From Croceibacterium salegens (GTDB lineage Bacteria > Pseudomonadota > Alphaproteobacteria > Sphingomonadales > Sphingomonadaceae), in assembly GCF_009827435.1 (NCBI RefSeq), contig NZ_WTYM01000021.1:1-64000 (forward strand): a stretch of DNA of 64,000 nt, written 5' to 3'. The translations under genes and the position numbers were made by a program. The notes under the pieces are model-generated. The model did not search any database and was not told where the DNA came from. It saw nothing but the letters and a program-made list of their open reading frames with translations. The first letter of the stretch is position 1. Each line of letters starts with the position of its first letter. Shown here one piece after another: positions 45,852 through 54,588 of this stretch.

Positions 45852-47813
45852 ATGAACCAGAACCTTGCCGATTTCCCGCTGATCCCGCGCGACAACCTGT
45901 TCGGCAATCCGACCAAGGCCGGCGGCCAGATCAGCCCAGACGGCAAGTGGCTCAGCTGGCTCGCCCCGGTCGATGGCGTGCTCAATATCTGGATGGCGCC
46001 CAAGGCCGATCCCTCCGCCGCCAAGGCCATGACCGCGGCCAAGGACCGCCCGATCCGCGAATACTTCTGGGCCGGCGACAGCAAGAGCCTGCTCTACATC
46101 CAGGACAAGGCCGGCGACGAGAATTTCCTCCTCTACCGCGTCGATGCCGCGAGCGGCGAAGAGACCACTCTGACCCCGTTCGAGAACACCCGCATCCGCT
46201 TCGTCGGCGGCTCTCACGAGCACAAGGACAAGGTGCTCATCGGCCTCAACAATCGCGACCCGAGCATGCACGACATCTACCTGCTCGACGTCAACAGCGG
46301 CTCGCTGACGGAGAAACTTCGCAACGAGGAAAACTACGCCGGTTTCCTCGCCGACGACGAGCTTGTGCTGCGCATGGCCCTCAAGCAAAACGCCGAAGGC
46401 GGGGCAGACTTCTTCAAGGTCATCGACGGCAAGGTCGAGGATGAGCCTTTCACCTCCACAGGCCTGGAGGACTCGATGACCACCTCGCCCGCAGGCTTCA
46501 CCGCCGACGGCAGCGTCCTCTACTGGATCGACGGTCGCGGCCGCGACCGCGCGGCGTTGATCGCCGAGGATGTCGCCAGCGGCGAAAAGACTCTGATCGC
46601 CGAACACGACAAGGCCGACGTCGGCGGCACCATGCGCGACACCAAGACCGGCGTCGTCCAGGCCTGGTCGGCCAACTACCTGCGCCGCGAATGGCATGCC
46701 ATCGACGAAGGTATCGGCAAATCGCTCGAGTTCCTGAAGGAACGGCTCCCCGGAGATTTCGCGGTCCAGTCGCGGACCGAGGAAGACGATGTCTGGATCA
46801 TCGGCAACGACCCGCTGACCGCGCCCAGCCGCACCTTCATCTACGACCGCACCGCCGGAACGCTCGAGCCGTTCTACGTCACCCGGCCCGAGCTCGAGGG
46901 CGCGCCGCTGGTGGCGATGTACTCGCGCGAGATCGCCACACGCGACGGCCTCACGCTCCCTAGCTTCCTGACTCTTCCGCCCGGCACCGACGCCGATGGC
47001 GACGGCAAGCCCGACGCGCCCGTGCCGCTTGTCCTGCTGGTCCACGGCGGTCCCTGGGCGCGCGATGCCTATGGCTTCAACCCGATGCACCAATGGCTGG
47101 CCAATCGCGGCTACGCGGTGCTCAGCGTCAATTACCGCGGTTCGACGGGGTTCGGGAAAGGCTTCATCAACGCTGCCAACCTCGAATGGGCCGGCAAGAT
47201 GCACGACGACCTGATCGACGCGGTCGAATGGGCCATCGGCGAGGGCATCACCGCGCGCGACAAGGTGGCGATCATGGGCGGCAGCTACGGCGGCTATGCC
47301 ACGCTGGTCGGCCTAACCTTCACGCCCGAGGTCTTCGCCTGCGGCGTCGACATCGTCGGTCCCTCGAACCTCGAAACCCTGCTCGAGACGATCCCGCCCT
47401 ACTGGAAGCCGGTGGTCAAGCAGTTCCACCAGCGCATGGGCAACCCGGAGACGCCCGAAGGCCTGCAACTGCTCAAGGACCGCAGCCCGCTGCACCGCGC
47501 CAACGCGATCTGCCGCCCGTTGCTCATTGCGCAGGGCGCCAACGATCCGCGCGTCAAGCAAAGCGAGAGCGATCAGATCGTCGAGGCGATGGAGCGCGAC
47601 GGGACGCCGGTCACTTACGTCGTTTTCCCCGACGAGGGCCATGGTTTCGCACGGCCGGAAAACAACCTCGCCTTCACCGCGATTTCCGAGAACTTCCTCG
47701 CCGAATGCCTCGGCGGACGGGCCGAACCGGTCGGCGACACGCTCGGCAAGTCCACCGCCGAAATCCGCACCGGCAAGGACCACGTGAAGGGGCTCGTGGC
47801 CGAGGACGCCTGA
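45852..47813 (+). CDS. S9-family prolyl oligopeptidase/acylaminoacyl peptidase
   Basis: The 653-residue protein has a beta-propeller-like N-terminal half (about 1-390) with GGQISPDGKWLSWLAP repeats. The C-terminal alpha/beta hydrolase has the catalytic triad Ser478 (GGSYGGYA), Asp565 (NDPRV) and His597 (DEGHGF). It cleaves short peptides; no signal peptide is visible, so it is probably cytoplasmic. The ATG at 45852 was preferred because the open frame upstream includes a repeat element. Another palindromic repeat follows eight bases after the stop. Confidence 0.9.
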   Translation: MNQNLADFPLIPRDNLFGNPTKAGGQISPDGKWLSWLAPVDGVLNIWMAPKADPSAAKAMTAAKDRPIREYFWAGDSKSLLYIQDKAGDENFLLYRVDAASGEETTLTPFENTRIRFVGGSHEHKDKVLIGLNNRDPSMHDIYLLDVNSGSLTEKLRNEENYAGFLADDELVLRMALKQNAEGGADFFKVIDGKVEDEPFTSTGLEDSMTTSPAGFTADGSVLYWIDGRGRDRAALIAEDVASGEKTLIAEHDKADVGGTMRDTKTGVVQAWSANYLRREWHAIDEGIGKSLEFLKERLPGDFAVQSRTEEDDVWIIGNDPLTAPSRTFIYDRTAGTLEPFYVTRPELEGAPLVAMYSREIATRDGLTLPSFLTLPPGTDADGDGKPDAPVPLVLLVHGGPWARDAYGFNPMHQWLANRGYAVLSVNYRGSTGFGKGFINAANLEWAGKMHDDLIDAVEWAIGEGITARDKVAIMGGSYGGYATLVGLTFTPEVFACGVDIVGPSNLETLLETIPPYWKPVVKQFHQRMGNPETPEGLQLLKDRSPLHRANAICRPLLIAQGANDPRVKQSESDQIVEAMERDGTPVTYVVFPDEGHGFARPENNLAFTAISENFLAECLGGRAEPVGDTLGKSTAEIRTGKDHVKGLVAEDA

Positions 47814-47820
47814 CGAAATT

Positions 47821-47906
47821 CGTCATTGCGGGGAGCGAAGCGAAGCGGCAATCCAGAGCGGTCGTGCTATGAAGCCCTGGATTGCTTCGTTGCGCTCGCA
47901 ATGACG
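47821..47906. repeat. palindromic intergenic repeat, second copy of the CGTCATTGCG family
   Basis: 10-bp perfect ends (CGTCATTGCG and CGCAATGACG) and an inner inverted repeat around CCAGAGC/CCCTGG. It lies between the S9 peptidase and the SDR gene and may also end transcription. The SDR frame open to the left runs into this element. Confidence 0.8.
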
Positions 47907-47923
47907 TGGGAGAGAAATTCAAA

Positions 47924-48742
47924 GTGTCTGTCAGGAAGTCCGTTTTTGTTACGGGTGCAGGTTCGGGCATCGGCCGGGCTATCGCGCAAAAGTACGCGCA
48001 CGAAGGATGGTTCGTCGGCCTCGCCGACATGAGCGAGCAGGGCATGGAGGAAACCGTCGCCGGGATGCCGGGCGGGTTCTCCTACAGCCACAAGCTCGAC
48101 GTCTCCGATCGCGCGGCCTGGGACGAGGCGCTGCGGATTTTCGCCCGCGCCGCCGGTGGGCGGATCGACTGCGTGGTCAACAACGCCGGCATCTCGCTCG
48201 GCGGACCGCTCGAGGAATACACCACCGAGGAAATCGACCGCATCATCGCGGTGAACTTCGCCGGCGTAGTCTACGGCGCGCAGTCCGCGTTACCCTACCT
48301 CAAGGAAACCGCGCCCGGCTCGACGCTGATCAACACCGCCAGCGCCGCGGCGATTCACGGCATGGCCAACCAGAGCCTCTACGGCGCGACCAAGGCGGCG
48401 GTGCGCTCGCTGACCGAATCGCTCGATGCCGAATGGGCGATCTACGAGATCAAGGTGCGCAGCCTGATGCCGAGTTTCATCGACACCCCGCTGCTGCAGA
48501 ACACCCCCAACCGAACCCGCAACGTGAAGATCCGCGATGCGGTGGTGGAGGCAGGGCTGGAGTTCACCCCGGTCGAGGTCGTGGCCGACACCGCCTTTGC
48601 CTCGATGACCAGCGACCAGACGCATCACCTCGTCGGCAAGACCGCGCGGCGCCTGAAGTTCACCGCCAAGTGGATGCCGGGCTACCTCAAGAAGCGCGCC
48701 CGCCTGCTGGCCAAGGCGCACGACAAGGTCAGCGGGAAGTAG
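47924..48742 (+). CDS. short-chain dehydrogenase/reductase
   Basis: The 272-residue classical SDR has the Rossmann motif TGAGSGIG (10-17), the NNAGIS motif (about 86-91) and the active-site Tyr153 and Lys157 in LYGATK. The substrate is unknown. The GTG start was chosen because the first codons of the longer frame lie in the palindromic repeat, and a GGAGAG site precedes the GTG. Another repeat element follows the stop immediately. Confidence 0.88.
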   Translation: MSVRKSVFVTGAGSGIGRAIAQKYAHEGWFVGLADMSEQGMEETVAGMPGGFSYSHKLDVSDRAAWDEALRIFARAAGGRIDCVVNNAGISLGGPLEEYTTEEIDRIIAVNFAGVVYGAQSALPYLKETAPGSTLINTASAAAIHGMANQSLYGATKAAVRSLTESLDAEWAIYEIKVRSLMPSFIDTPLLQNTPNRTRNVKIRDAVVEAGLEFTPVEVVADTAFASMTSDQTHHLVGKTARRLKFTAKWMPGYLKKRARLLAKAHDKVSGK

Positions 48743-48876
48743 GTCCTTCGAGACGGGCCTTCGACTTAGCTCAGTGCCTCCTCAGGATGAGCGGACCTTT
48801 TTGGCAAATCCCGCTCATCCTGAGGAGGGACTGAGGAGCCGCGCAGCGGCGTCACGAAGGCACGTCTCGAAGGACC
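48742..48876. repeat. palindromic intergenic repeat, GGTCCTTCGAGACG family
   Basis: Outer ends GGTCCTTCGAGACG (48742-48755) and CGTCTCGAAGGACC (48863-48876) are perfect inverted repeats. An inner perfect 18-bp pair (48777-48794 and 48811-48828) makes a nested hairpin. It sits between convergent genes and could act as a transcription barrier. Confidence 0.8.
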
Positions 48877-48880
48877 TCCG

Positions 48881-49171
48881 CTACACAAGCCCGTCGATCG
48901 CCGCCGCCATCTTCGCGTCGCGCGCCGAGAGGCCGCCGGCGTCGTGGGTGGTGAGGGTGATCTCGACACGGTTGTAGACGTTGAACCACTCGGGGTGGTG
49001 GTCCTGCTTGTCGGCGAGCAGCGCGACGCGGGTCATGAAGCCGAACGCCTCGTTAAAGTCTGCGAACCGGAAGCTGCGCTGGATCGCCTTGCCCTCGCGC
49101 GCCAGCGACCAGTCGGGATGCGCCGCCAGAAGGTCCTCGCATTCGCTGGGCGTGAGTTCGGCGATAGCCAT
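48881..49171 (-). CDS. phhB: 4a-hydroxytetrahydrobiopterin dehydratase (pterin-4a-carbinolamine dehydratase)
   Basis: This small enzyme recycles the pterin cofactor of aromatic amino acid hydroxylases. The 96-residue product has the HHPEW motif at 58-62 with a further His76, as in the DCoH/PhhB active site. It stands alone; no phhA is in the window. The family also includes regulators, so the exact role is inferred. Confidence 0.92.
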   Translation of the reverse strand: MAIAELTPSECEDLLAAHPDWSLAREGKAIQRSFRFADFNEAFGFMTRVALLADKQDHHPEWFNVYNRVEITLTTHDAGGLSARDAKMAAAIDGLV

Positions 49172-49224
49172 GGCGCGTCTCCGTTGCTTGTGGCGAAGTT
49201 CCCATTGGCCTAACGCTCGCGGCG

Positions 49225-49800
49225 ATGGAAGGGGCCCACCTCAAAGTCAGCGATCTCGCGTGCCGCCGCGGCGACCGGGTGCTGTTTCGCGGGCTGTCGT
49301 TCGACCTCGCGCCGGGTGGGGCGCTGCAGGTTCGCGGGGCCAACGGGACGGGCAAGTCGAGCCTGCTCAGGATCGTCGCCGGGCTGCTGCGGCCCTTTGC
49401 GGGCAAGGTGGAGTTCGCCGGATCGGTGTCGCTGCTCGACGGCAACCTACCGCTCGACGAGCACCTGCCGCTGGGCAAGGCGCTGGCCTTCTGGGCGCGC
49501 ATCGATGGTGCGAATGAAGCGCTTGATGCGCCCGGACTGAACGTTCTGTCCGATGTTCCGGTGCGCTACCTGTCCACGGGACAGCGCAAGCGTGCGGCAA
49601 TCGTCCAGTCCGCGCCCAAACCCGGTGGACTGTGGCTGCTGGACGAGCCGCTCAACGGGCTCGATGCGGCGGCGGCGAAGTGGCTTGTCGGCCGGGTCTC
49701 GGAGCATTGCGCGGGCGGCGGCCTCGCCCTGATCGCCTCGCACCAGCCGTTCGGGCTGGGCGACCTCACGCCGCTCGACATCGTGGACTACGCGCCGTGA
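49225..49800 (+). CDS. ccmA: heme exporter ATPase CcmA
   Basis: CcmA powers the CcmABC system that delivers heme for cytochrome c maturation. The 191-residue ABC ATPase has Walker [10 protein letters not shown] (38-46), the signature YLSTGQRKR near 112 and Walker [11 protein letters not shown] near 137. The length fits the compact CcmA type. It overlaps the GTG of ccmB by four bases. Confidence 0.92.
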   Translation: MEGAHLKVSDLACRRGDRVLFRGLSFDLAPGGALQVRGANGTGKSSLLRIVAGLLRPFAGKVEFAGSVSLLDGNLPLDEHLPLGKALAFWARIDGANEALDAPGLNVLSDVPVRYLSTGQRKRAAIVQSAPKPGGLWLLDEPLNGLDAAAAKWLVGRVSEHCAGGGLALIASHQPFGLGDLTPLDIVDYAP

Positions 49801-50456
49801 GCGTCTTTGCCACCCTTCTCAGGCGCGACCTCGCGCTGGCCTTCGGCGGCGGACGGCGCGGCGGCGCGGTATTGCCGGTGCTGTTCTTCCTCGCGGTGGC
49901 GATGCTGTTTCCCTTCGCCGTCGGCCCCGACCCGGTACCGCTGTCGCGCGCCGGCGGCGGGATCGTCTGGGTCGCGGCATTGCTGGCGGCGATCCTACCG
50001 CTCGACCGCCTCTTCGCGCCCGATTTCGAGCAGGGCTTCCTCGACCAGTTCGCCTTGCGCGGAATTTCGGAGGAGGCCGTCGCTGCGGTGCGCCTGCTCT
50101 CGCACTGGCTAAGCTTCGGCCCGCCGCTGATGCTCGCCACCCTGCCCGCCGCCGCGCTGCTCGGCCTCGACGGCGAGACCGTCGCCACGCTCGAATGGGG
50201 CTTGCTGGCAGGCACCCCGGGCCTCGCCGCCATCGGCCTGATGATCGCCGCGCTGACCCTCACCCTCCGCGCCGGAGCCGCGCTCGCCGGGCTGATGCTG
50301 GTGCCGCTGGCAGTGCCGCTGCTGATCTTCGGCGCGGGCGCACTCTCGACCGGAGGCGACGCGGGGATCGCCCTGACCGCGGCGATCAGCCTGCTGCTGT
50401 GCGCGCTGACGCCGTTCGCCGCGGGGGCGGCAATCAGGGCTGCGCGGGAGGGTTAG
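49797..50456 (+). CDS. ccmB: heme exporter membrane subunit CcmB
   Basis: The 219-residue protein has six membrane helices, matching CcmB, and starts FATLLRRDLALAFGGGRRGG, a typical CcmB opening. It forms the permease for CcmA. The GTG start overlaps ccmA (GTGA). No ccmC follows here; other ccm genes must lie elsewhere or be absent from the window. Confidence 0.9.
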   Translation: MSVFATLLRRDLALAFGGGRRGGAVLPVLFFLAVAMLFPFAVGPDPVPLSRAGGGIVWVAALLAAILPLDRLFAPDFEQGFLDQFALRGISEEAVAAVRLLSHWLSFGPPLMLATLPAAALLGLDGETVATLEWGLLAGTPGLAAIGLMIAALTLTLRAGAALAGLMLVPLAVPLLIFGAGALSTGGDAGIALTAAISLLLCALTPFAAGAAIRAAREG

Positions 50457-50458
50457 AG

Positions 50459-50776
50459 GTGACCAAAAAGGCGCGATATATTTTGAAACGTGGGGCCCCT
50501 AATAGAGCTGAGGAGCCTTCGCCGCAGGCCCAAGGCAAAGCCTTCCGATCGGACAACGATCTCCGTCCGTTTTGGATGGAGACGTCGGTGGTCGTCCCTG
50601 TTACGGGTCTGACATATGCAGCGGTTTCGGAAATCGGAGTTCCATCTCGATATTCTGCTGTCGCCATCGTACCAGGCTTGCTCTTTATCGCATTCAGCCG
50701 CTGGTCCACTTGGCAGAGCAGACAGCGCGGAAAGCGATTCAGCAGCTACGACAGCTCAGATTTCAGCGGCGATTGA
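50459..50776 (+). CDS. doubtful small ORF after ccmB
   Basis: The 105-residue frame begins with GTG two bases after the ccmB stop, with a GGAGGG-type site upstream, so translational coupling is possible. It has one hydrophobic segment (about 65-83, AVAIVPGLLFIAF) and no recognised family. It could be real and co-translated, or chance. A METSV start (50575) would be an alternative. Confidence 0.35.
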   Translation: MTKKARYILKRGAPNRAEEPSPQAQGKAFRSDNDLRPFWMETSVVVPVTGLTYAAVSEIGVPSRYSAVAIVPGLLFIAFSRWSTWQSRQRGKRFSSYDSSDFSGD

Positions 50777-50796
50777 ACCGTCCACTGTCCAATTCA

Positions 50797-50887
50797 CGTC
50801 ACCCTGAACTTGTTTCAGAATCCATCTATCCGCAAGCGAAGGTGGTTCGGGTGGAGAAATGGATGCTGAAACAAGTTCAGCATGACG
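50797..50887. repeat. palindromic intergenic repeat, CCTGAACTTGTTTCAG family
   Basis: Arms of about 28 bases (50797-50826 and 50859-50887) are inverted repeats with a few mismatches; the CTGAACTTGTTTCAG core is perfectly mirrored. It sits just downstream of map (convergent) and may serve as its terminator. Confidence 0.8.
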
Positions 50888-50898
50888 GGTGATAGACT

Positions 50899-51726
50899 TT
50901 ACCCGTAGGGCGGCTTGTCCAAGCCCTTGGGGCTCTTCGTGAAGATCTCGTTCCCAGTCTCGGTAATCCCGATGGAGTGTTCGAACTGGGCGCTCAGGCT
51001 CTTGTCGCGGGTCACCGCGGTCCAGCCGTCGCTGAGCAGCTTCACCCACGGCTTGCCGAGATTGATCATCGGTTCGATGGTCATGAACATGCCCGGCTTG
51101 AGTTCGGGCCCGGTCCCTGCCGTGGCGGCGTGGACCACTTCGGGGGCGTCGTGGAACAGGCGGCCGAGGCCGTGACCGCAGAATTCGCGAACCACGCCGT
51201 AGCGCTGCTTCTCGGCATGGGCCTGGATCGCCGCGCCGATGTCGCCGAGACGCGCGCCGGGCTTGGCCTGTTCGATGCCGATCATCAGGCATTCGTAGGT
51301 CACGTCGACCAGCCGCCGCGCCTTCAGCGGTACGTCGCCGACGAGGTACATGCGGCTGGTGTCGCCGTGCCAGCCGTCGAGCAGCGGGGTGACGTCGACG
51401 TTGACGATGTCGCCGTCCTTCAGCGCCTTGTCGCCCGGGATGCCGTGGCACACCACGTGGTTGATCGAGGTGCAGCACGAATGCGCATAGCCGCGATAGC
51501 CCATCGTCGCCGGGACCGCGCCGCCATCCAGCGTCATTTGCCGCACGAGGTCGTCGATCTGCCCGGTGGTGACGCCCGGCGCGATGAAGGTCGCCAGTTC
51601 GTCGAGGATCCTGGCGGCGAGCTGCCCGGCCTTGCGCATGCCCTCGAAACCGTCGGGGCCGTGCAGCTTGATCGTGCCGTCGCGAATGACGGTCTCGGTG
51701 CCGGTGATGTGCTGGTATTCGGTCAT
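50899..51726 (-). CDS. map: methionine aminopeptidase type I
   Basis: Map removes initiator Met. The 275-residue enzyme has the pita-bread fold and the metal-binding set: NVDVTPLLDGWHGDTSRMY (two Asp ligands), GHGLGRLFHDAPEV (His) and MFMTIEPMI (Glu), plus the C-terminal Glu region. The ATG at 51726 (MTEYQHI) was preferred over one three codons upstream. Confidence 0.93.
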   Translation of the reverse strand: MTEYQHITGTETVIRDGTIKLHGPDGFEGMRKAGQLAARILDELATFIAPGVTTGQIDDLVRQMTLDGGAVPATMGYRGYAHSCCTSINHVVCHGIPGDKALKDGDIVNVDVTPLLDGWHGDTSRMYLVGDVPLKARRLVDVTYECLMIGIEQAKPGARLGDIGAAIQAHAEKQRYGVVREFCGHGLGRLFHDAPEVVHAATAGTGPELKPGMFMTIEPMINLGKPWVKLLSDGWTAVTRDKSLSAQFEHSIGITETGNEIFTKSPKGLDKPPYG

Positions 51727-51803
51727 CCGCCCCATGTAGCGAGGCGGTCGCGAAATTGCGAGCGTGGGCTACCATCCATGTTACGCCGCACTTGCTCCAT
51801 CTA

Positions 51804-51897
51804 TGTCAGCCCGGACTTGTTCCCGGCCAGTGCTTTTGTCTTCCAACGCCGCGCTTGCCGCAAGGAAGCACCGCCCCGGAACAAGTCCGGGGTGACA
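51804..51897. repeat. palindromic intergenic repeat, CCCGGACTTGTTCC family
   Basis: TGTCA-CCCGGACTTGTTCC at 51804-51826 and its inverted copy at 51874-51897 bound the element. It lies between map and the lipoprotein gene. The 18-base arm CCCCGGAACAAGTCCGGG recurs at 45717-45734. Confidence 0.8.
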
Positions 51898-51906
51898 GAA
51901 GGCGTA

Positions 51907-52740
51907 TCACCGCTTGATCGAGAAGGCCGAGCGGTAGGCCGGCTTGACCGCATCGAGCACGTTGGCATCGACCGGGAAGGTCAGCTCGTAGTCGCCTTCG
52001 GCATAGGGACCGGCAACATAGGGGCCGAAATAGATCCTGATCCGGTCAAAGGTCTGCTTGTTCGAAGAGCCGACGATGACCGTCGCGTCTGAGATGCCGG
52101 GGCATTGGTCGAACTCGTCGATCCCGCTGGAAACGTAGTCCGCTCCGCGCTTGCGCAGGCGTTCCGCGTCGAGCGCATCGCACAGTCTGTCTCCCAGCGC
52201 AGACTGCAGCACTTCGGGCGAAGCGAACAGGTCGATACCCGAATGCCCTTCGCCCGCCGCCTTGTCCCAGACGAGGGAATCGCGGCCGTAGTTGCCATGA
52301 GCGCCGCCGGTGTAGCTGTAGACGTCCTCGGTCAGGCTGAGCCACCCGGGCAGGTTGGCGACGACCTTCCATTGCTCGCCGTAGCTGAGCGCGCGGTACG
52401 GAAACTTGTTTTCCTTGGCCGCTTCCTGCTGATCCTGCGCATCGTCGATCAACTGCTTGCGGCTCGCCTTGCCCACAGCCTCGAGCCTGGCGGCGAGCGC
52501 CGGGATCGCCGAGACCTCCTTCGGCCAGGCAAGTTCGAACTGGTAAAGGTCGGTTTCCTCCTTGACCGAACGCGCCTCGGCATCGGCAGCCACCCCCGCT
52601 CGGGCGGTCGCTCCACCGGCAGGTGTGGCCGCATCCTGCTTGACGCCGACCTTGTCGCCGATCTCCTCGGGCGAGGAGCAAGCCGCCAGGGCAAGCACGG
52701 CCAGAGGCACAGCAAGCTTCCGGGCGATGCGGATGGCCAT
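51907..52740 (-). CDS. lipoprotein with DUF4163/DUF3298-type domain
   Basis: The 277-residue protein has a lipoprotein signal ending at Cys21 (LALAAC) and a Pro/Ala-rich spacer. The domain (about 60-275) resembles the PdaC/RsiV-type DUF4163 and DUF3298 pair: SYTGGAHGNYGRDSL near 145, IDEFDQCPG near 212 and IYFGPYVAGPYAEGDYELTFP near 240. Such domains occur in envelope proteins and anti-sigma factors. Role unknown. It is divergent from the leucyl aminopeptidase gene. Confidence 0.8.
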   Translation of the reverse strand: MAIRIARKLAVPLAVLALAACSSPEEIGDKVGVKQDAATPAGGATARAGVAADAEARSVKEETDLYQFELAWPKEVSAIPALAARLEAVGKASRKQLIDDAQDQQEAAKENKFPYRALSYGEQWKVVANLPGWLSLTEDVYSYTGGAHGNYGRDSLVWDKAAGEGHSGIDLFASPEVLQSALGDRLCDALDAERLRKRGADYVSSGIDEFDQCPGISDATVIVGSSNKQTFDRIRIYFGPYVAGPYAEGDYELTFPVDANVLDAVKPAYRSAFSIKR

Positions 52741-52775
52741 TGGAATCCTTCGGTCAAACGGGCAATGGGCCGACT

Positions 52776-54155
52776 ATGAGCACAAAAGACGACCTTATCC
52801 AGCCGGATCGCGGGCAGGACGCGGTTCCGATCCATCTCGTCAGCAAGGACGGGTTCGAGGACTGGGCCAAGACCCTCTCGGCGACCCAGCGCGCCGGGCT
52901 GGCCGGGCAGAAATTCGACGGCAGCGGCTACCAGGTCGGCATCGTGCCCGACGGCGACGCGTGGTTCGCTGTCGGCGGCGTGGCCAATCCCGACGAACTT
53001 TCGAGCTGGTGCATGGCAAAGCTGGCCGAAGTGCTGCCCTCTGGCACCTACCGCCGCGCCAACGGCGAACCGGGCCCGGCGCTCTACGGCTGGCAGACCG
53101 CGCAGTACCGCTTCGGCCGCTACAAGGAAGACAGCGGCGAAGGCCCGCGCATCCTGCTGACCAAGGAAGCAAAGAAAGCCAGCGCCGCTGTCGCGGAGGC
53201 CAAGGCGGCAATGCTGGTGCAGGATCTCGTCAACACCCCGGCCGAGGATATGGGACCCGCCGCGCTCGAAGAGGTCGCCGAAAAGCTCGCCAAGGAGCAC
53301 GGAGCCAAGGTCAAGGTGACCCGCGGCGATACGCTGGAGCAGGAATTCCCGATGGTCCACGCCGTCGGCCGCGCCGCCGCACGCAGCCATGCCCCGCGGA
53401 TGATCGAGCTGACCTGGGGCAATCCCAAGCACCCGCGCCTCGCCATCGTCGGCAAGGGCGTGGCGTTCGATACCGGCGGGCTCGATATCAAGCCGGCTTC
53501 GGGCATGCTGCTGATGAAGAAGGACATGGGCGGCGCCGCGCACGCGCTCGCGCTCGCCTCGCTGGTCATGGGATCGGGCCTCAAGGTCCACCTGCAGTGC
53601 CTCGTCCCCGCGGTCGAAAACGCGATCGCCGGCAACGCCTTCCGCCCCGGCGACGTGCTCAGGAGCCGCAAGGGACTCACGGTCGAGATCGGCAACACCG
53701 ACGCCGAGGGCCGCCTGATCCTCGGCGACGCACTGGCGCTGGCGAGCGAGGGCGAGCCCGACTTCATCGTCGACTTCGCCACGCTCACCGGCGCTGCCCG
53801 CGTCGCGCTCGGCCCGGACCTGCCGGCGCTGTTCACCCGCAAGGACGAGACCGCCGAGGCGCTGCTCGCCGCGGGCAAGGCGCACGACGATCCGGTCTGG
53901 CGCCTGCCGCTGCACGGCGCCTATGCCGAATGGCTCAAGTCCGACGTGGCCGACACCAACAACACTCACAGCAACGGCTTTGCCGGTTCGAGCGTGGCCG
54001 CGCTGTTCCTCGACAAGTTCGTCGGCGAAGGCATCGACTGGGCGCACTTCGACACCTTCGCCTGGCGTCCCGCGGCCAAGCCGGGACGGCCCAAGGGTGG
54101 CGCGGCCTGCGGGCTGCGCGCCGCCTGGGGAATGTTGCAGGATCGCTATGGCTGA
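52776..54155 (+). CDS. leucyl aminopeptidase, M17 family
   Basis: The 459-residue enzyme has an N-terminal macro-like domain (about 1-160). The catalytic domain has GKGVAFDTGGLDIKP, MKKDMGGAAHALALA and the signature NTDAEGRL at 307-314, which binds the two zinc ions. It cleaves N-terminal residues from peptides. The ATG at 52776 was chosen over one 12 codons upstream (52740). No signal peptide. Confidence 0.93.
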   Translation: MSTKDDLIQPDRGQDAVPIHLVSKDGFEDWAKTLSATQRAGLAGQKFDGSGYQVGIVPDGDAWFAVGGVANPDELSSWCMAKLAEVLPSGTYRRANGEPGPALYGWQTAQYRFGRYKEDSGEGPRILLTKEAKKASAAVAEAKAAMLVQDLVNTPAEDMGPAALEEVAEKLAKEHGAKVKVTRGDTLEQEFPMVHAVGRAAARSHAPRMIELTWGNPKHPRLAIVGKGVAFDTGGLDIKPASGMLLMKKDMGGAAHALALASLVMGSGLKVHLQCLVPAVENAIAGNAFRPGDVLRSRKGLTVEIGNTDAEGRLILGDALALASEGEPDFIVDFATLTGAARVALGPDLPALFTRKDETAEALLAAGKAHDDPVWRLPLHGAYAEWLKSDVADTNNTHSNGFAGSSVAALFLDKFVGEGIDWAHFDTFAWRPAAKPGRPKGGAACGLRAAWGMLQDRYG

Positions 54156-54246
54156 AGCCGGTACAAACCCCCAGCTTGCCCGCAGGAGCCGCGCAGTCTA
54201 AGCGCCGCGGCCTGAAGACAACGCGACAGGGACCACGAACGAAGCG

Positions 54247-54588
54247 ATGAGCGGTAGGATGCACGGACAGGGGCCCTATGCCCTCGCCGGGCCGGTCGGG
54301 AAGCCGGACCCCCGGACCGTGCCGCTGCGCGGCGATCTCGCGCACATCGCGCTCGCCGGAAAGCACTTCGTCCCGCACTACGCCGTGCCCCAGCCGCGCA
54401 GCGTCATGCCGGGCGGCGCCGCCTTGCTTGCCGGGACCGAGGAAGGTGCGGAAGAGCTCTGCTCGCTGATGGAGGGCGACAGCTTCGAAGTCCTCGACGT
54501 CGCCGGAAGCCATGCCTGGGGCTGCGTGACGCTCGATGGCCCGGTGGGCTACGTCAAGCTCGACCGTCTCGAACCGGCGCCGAAGTGA
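54247..54588 (+). CDS. SH3-like protein resembling the N-terminus of NlpC/P60 enzymes
   Basis: The 113-residue product has DPRTVPLRGDLAHIALAGKHFVPHYAVP, a block that opens NlpC/P60 proteins of Sphingomonadales, followed by an SH3-like region (about 60-110, LEVLDVAGSHAWGCVTLDGPVGYVKLDRL). No Cys/His/His NlpC catalytic domain follows; instead the stop overlaps the argC GTG. The gene is therefore either a naturally SH3-only cell-wall-binding protein or a trimmed copy of a longer enzyme. Confidence 0.7.
   Translation: MSGRMHGQGPYALAGPVGKPDPRTVPLRGDLAHIALAGKHFVPHYAVPQPRSVMPGGAALLAGTEEGAEELCSLMEGDSFEVLDVAGSHAWGCVTLDGPVGYVKLDRLEPAPK

Noticed and set aside
45654-51897. CRISPR array
   Set aside because: The repeats are palindromic, belong to different families and are kilobases apart; no equal-length spacers.
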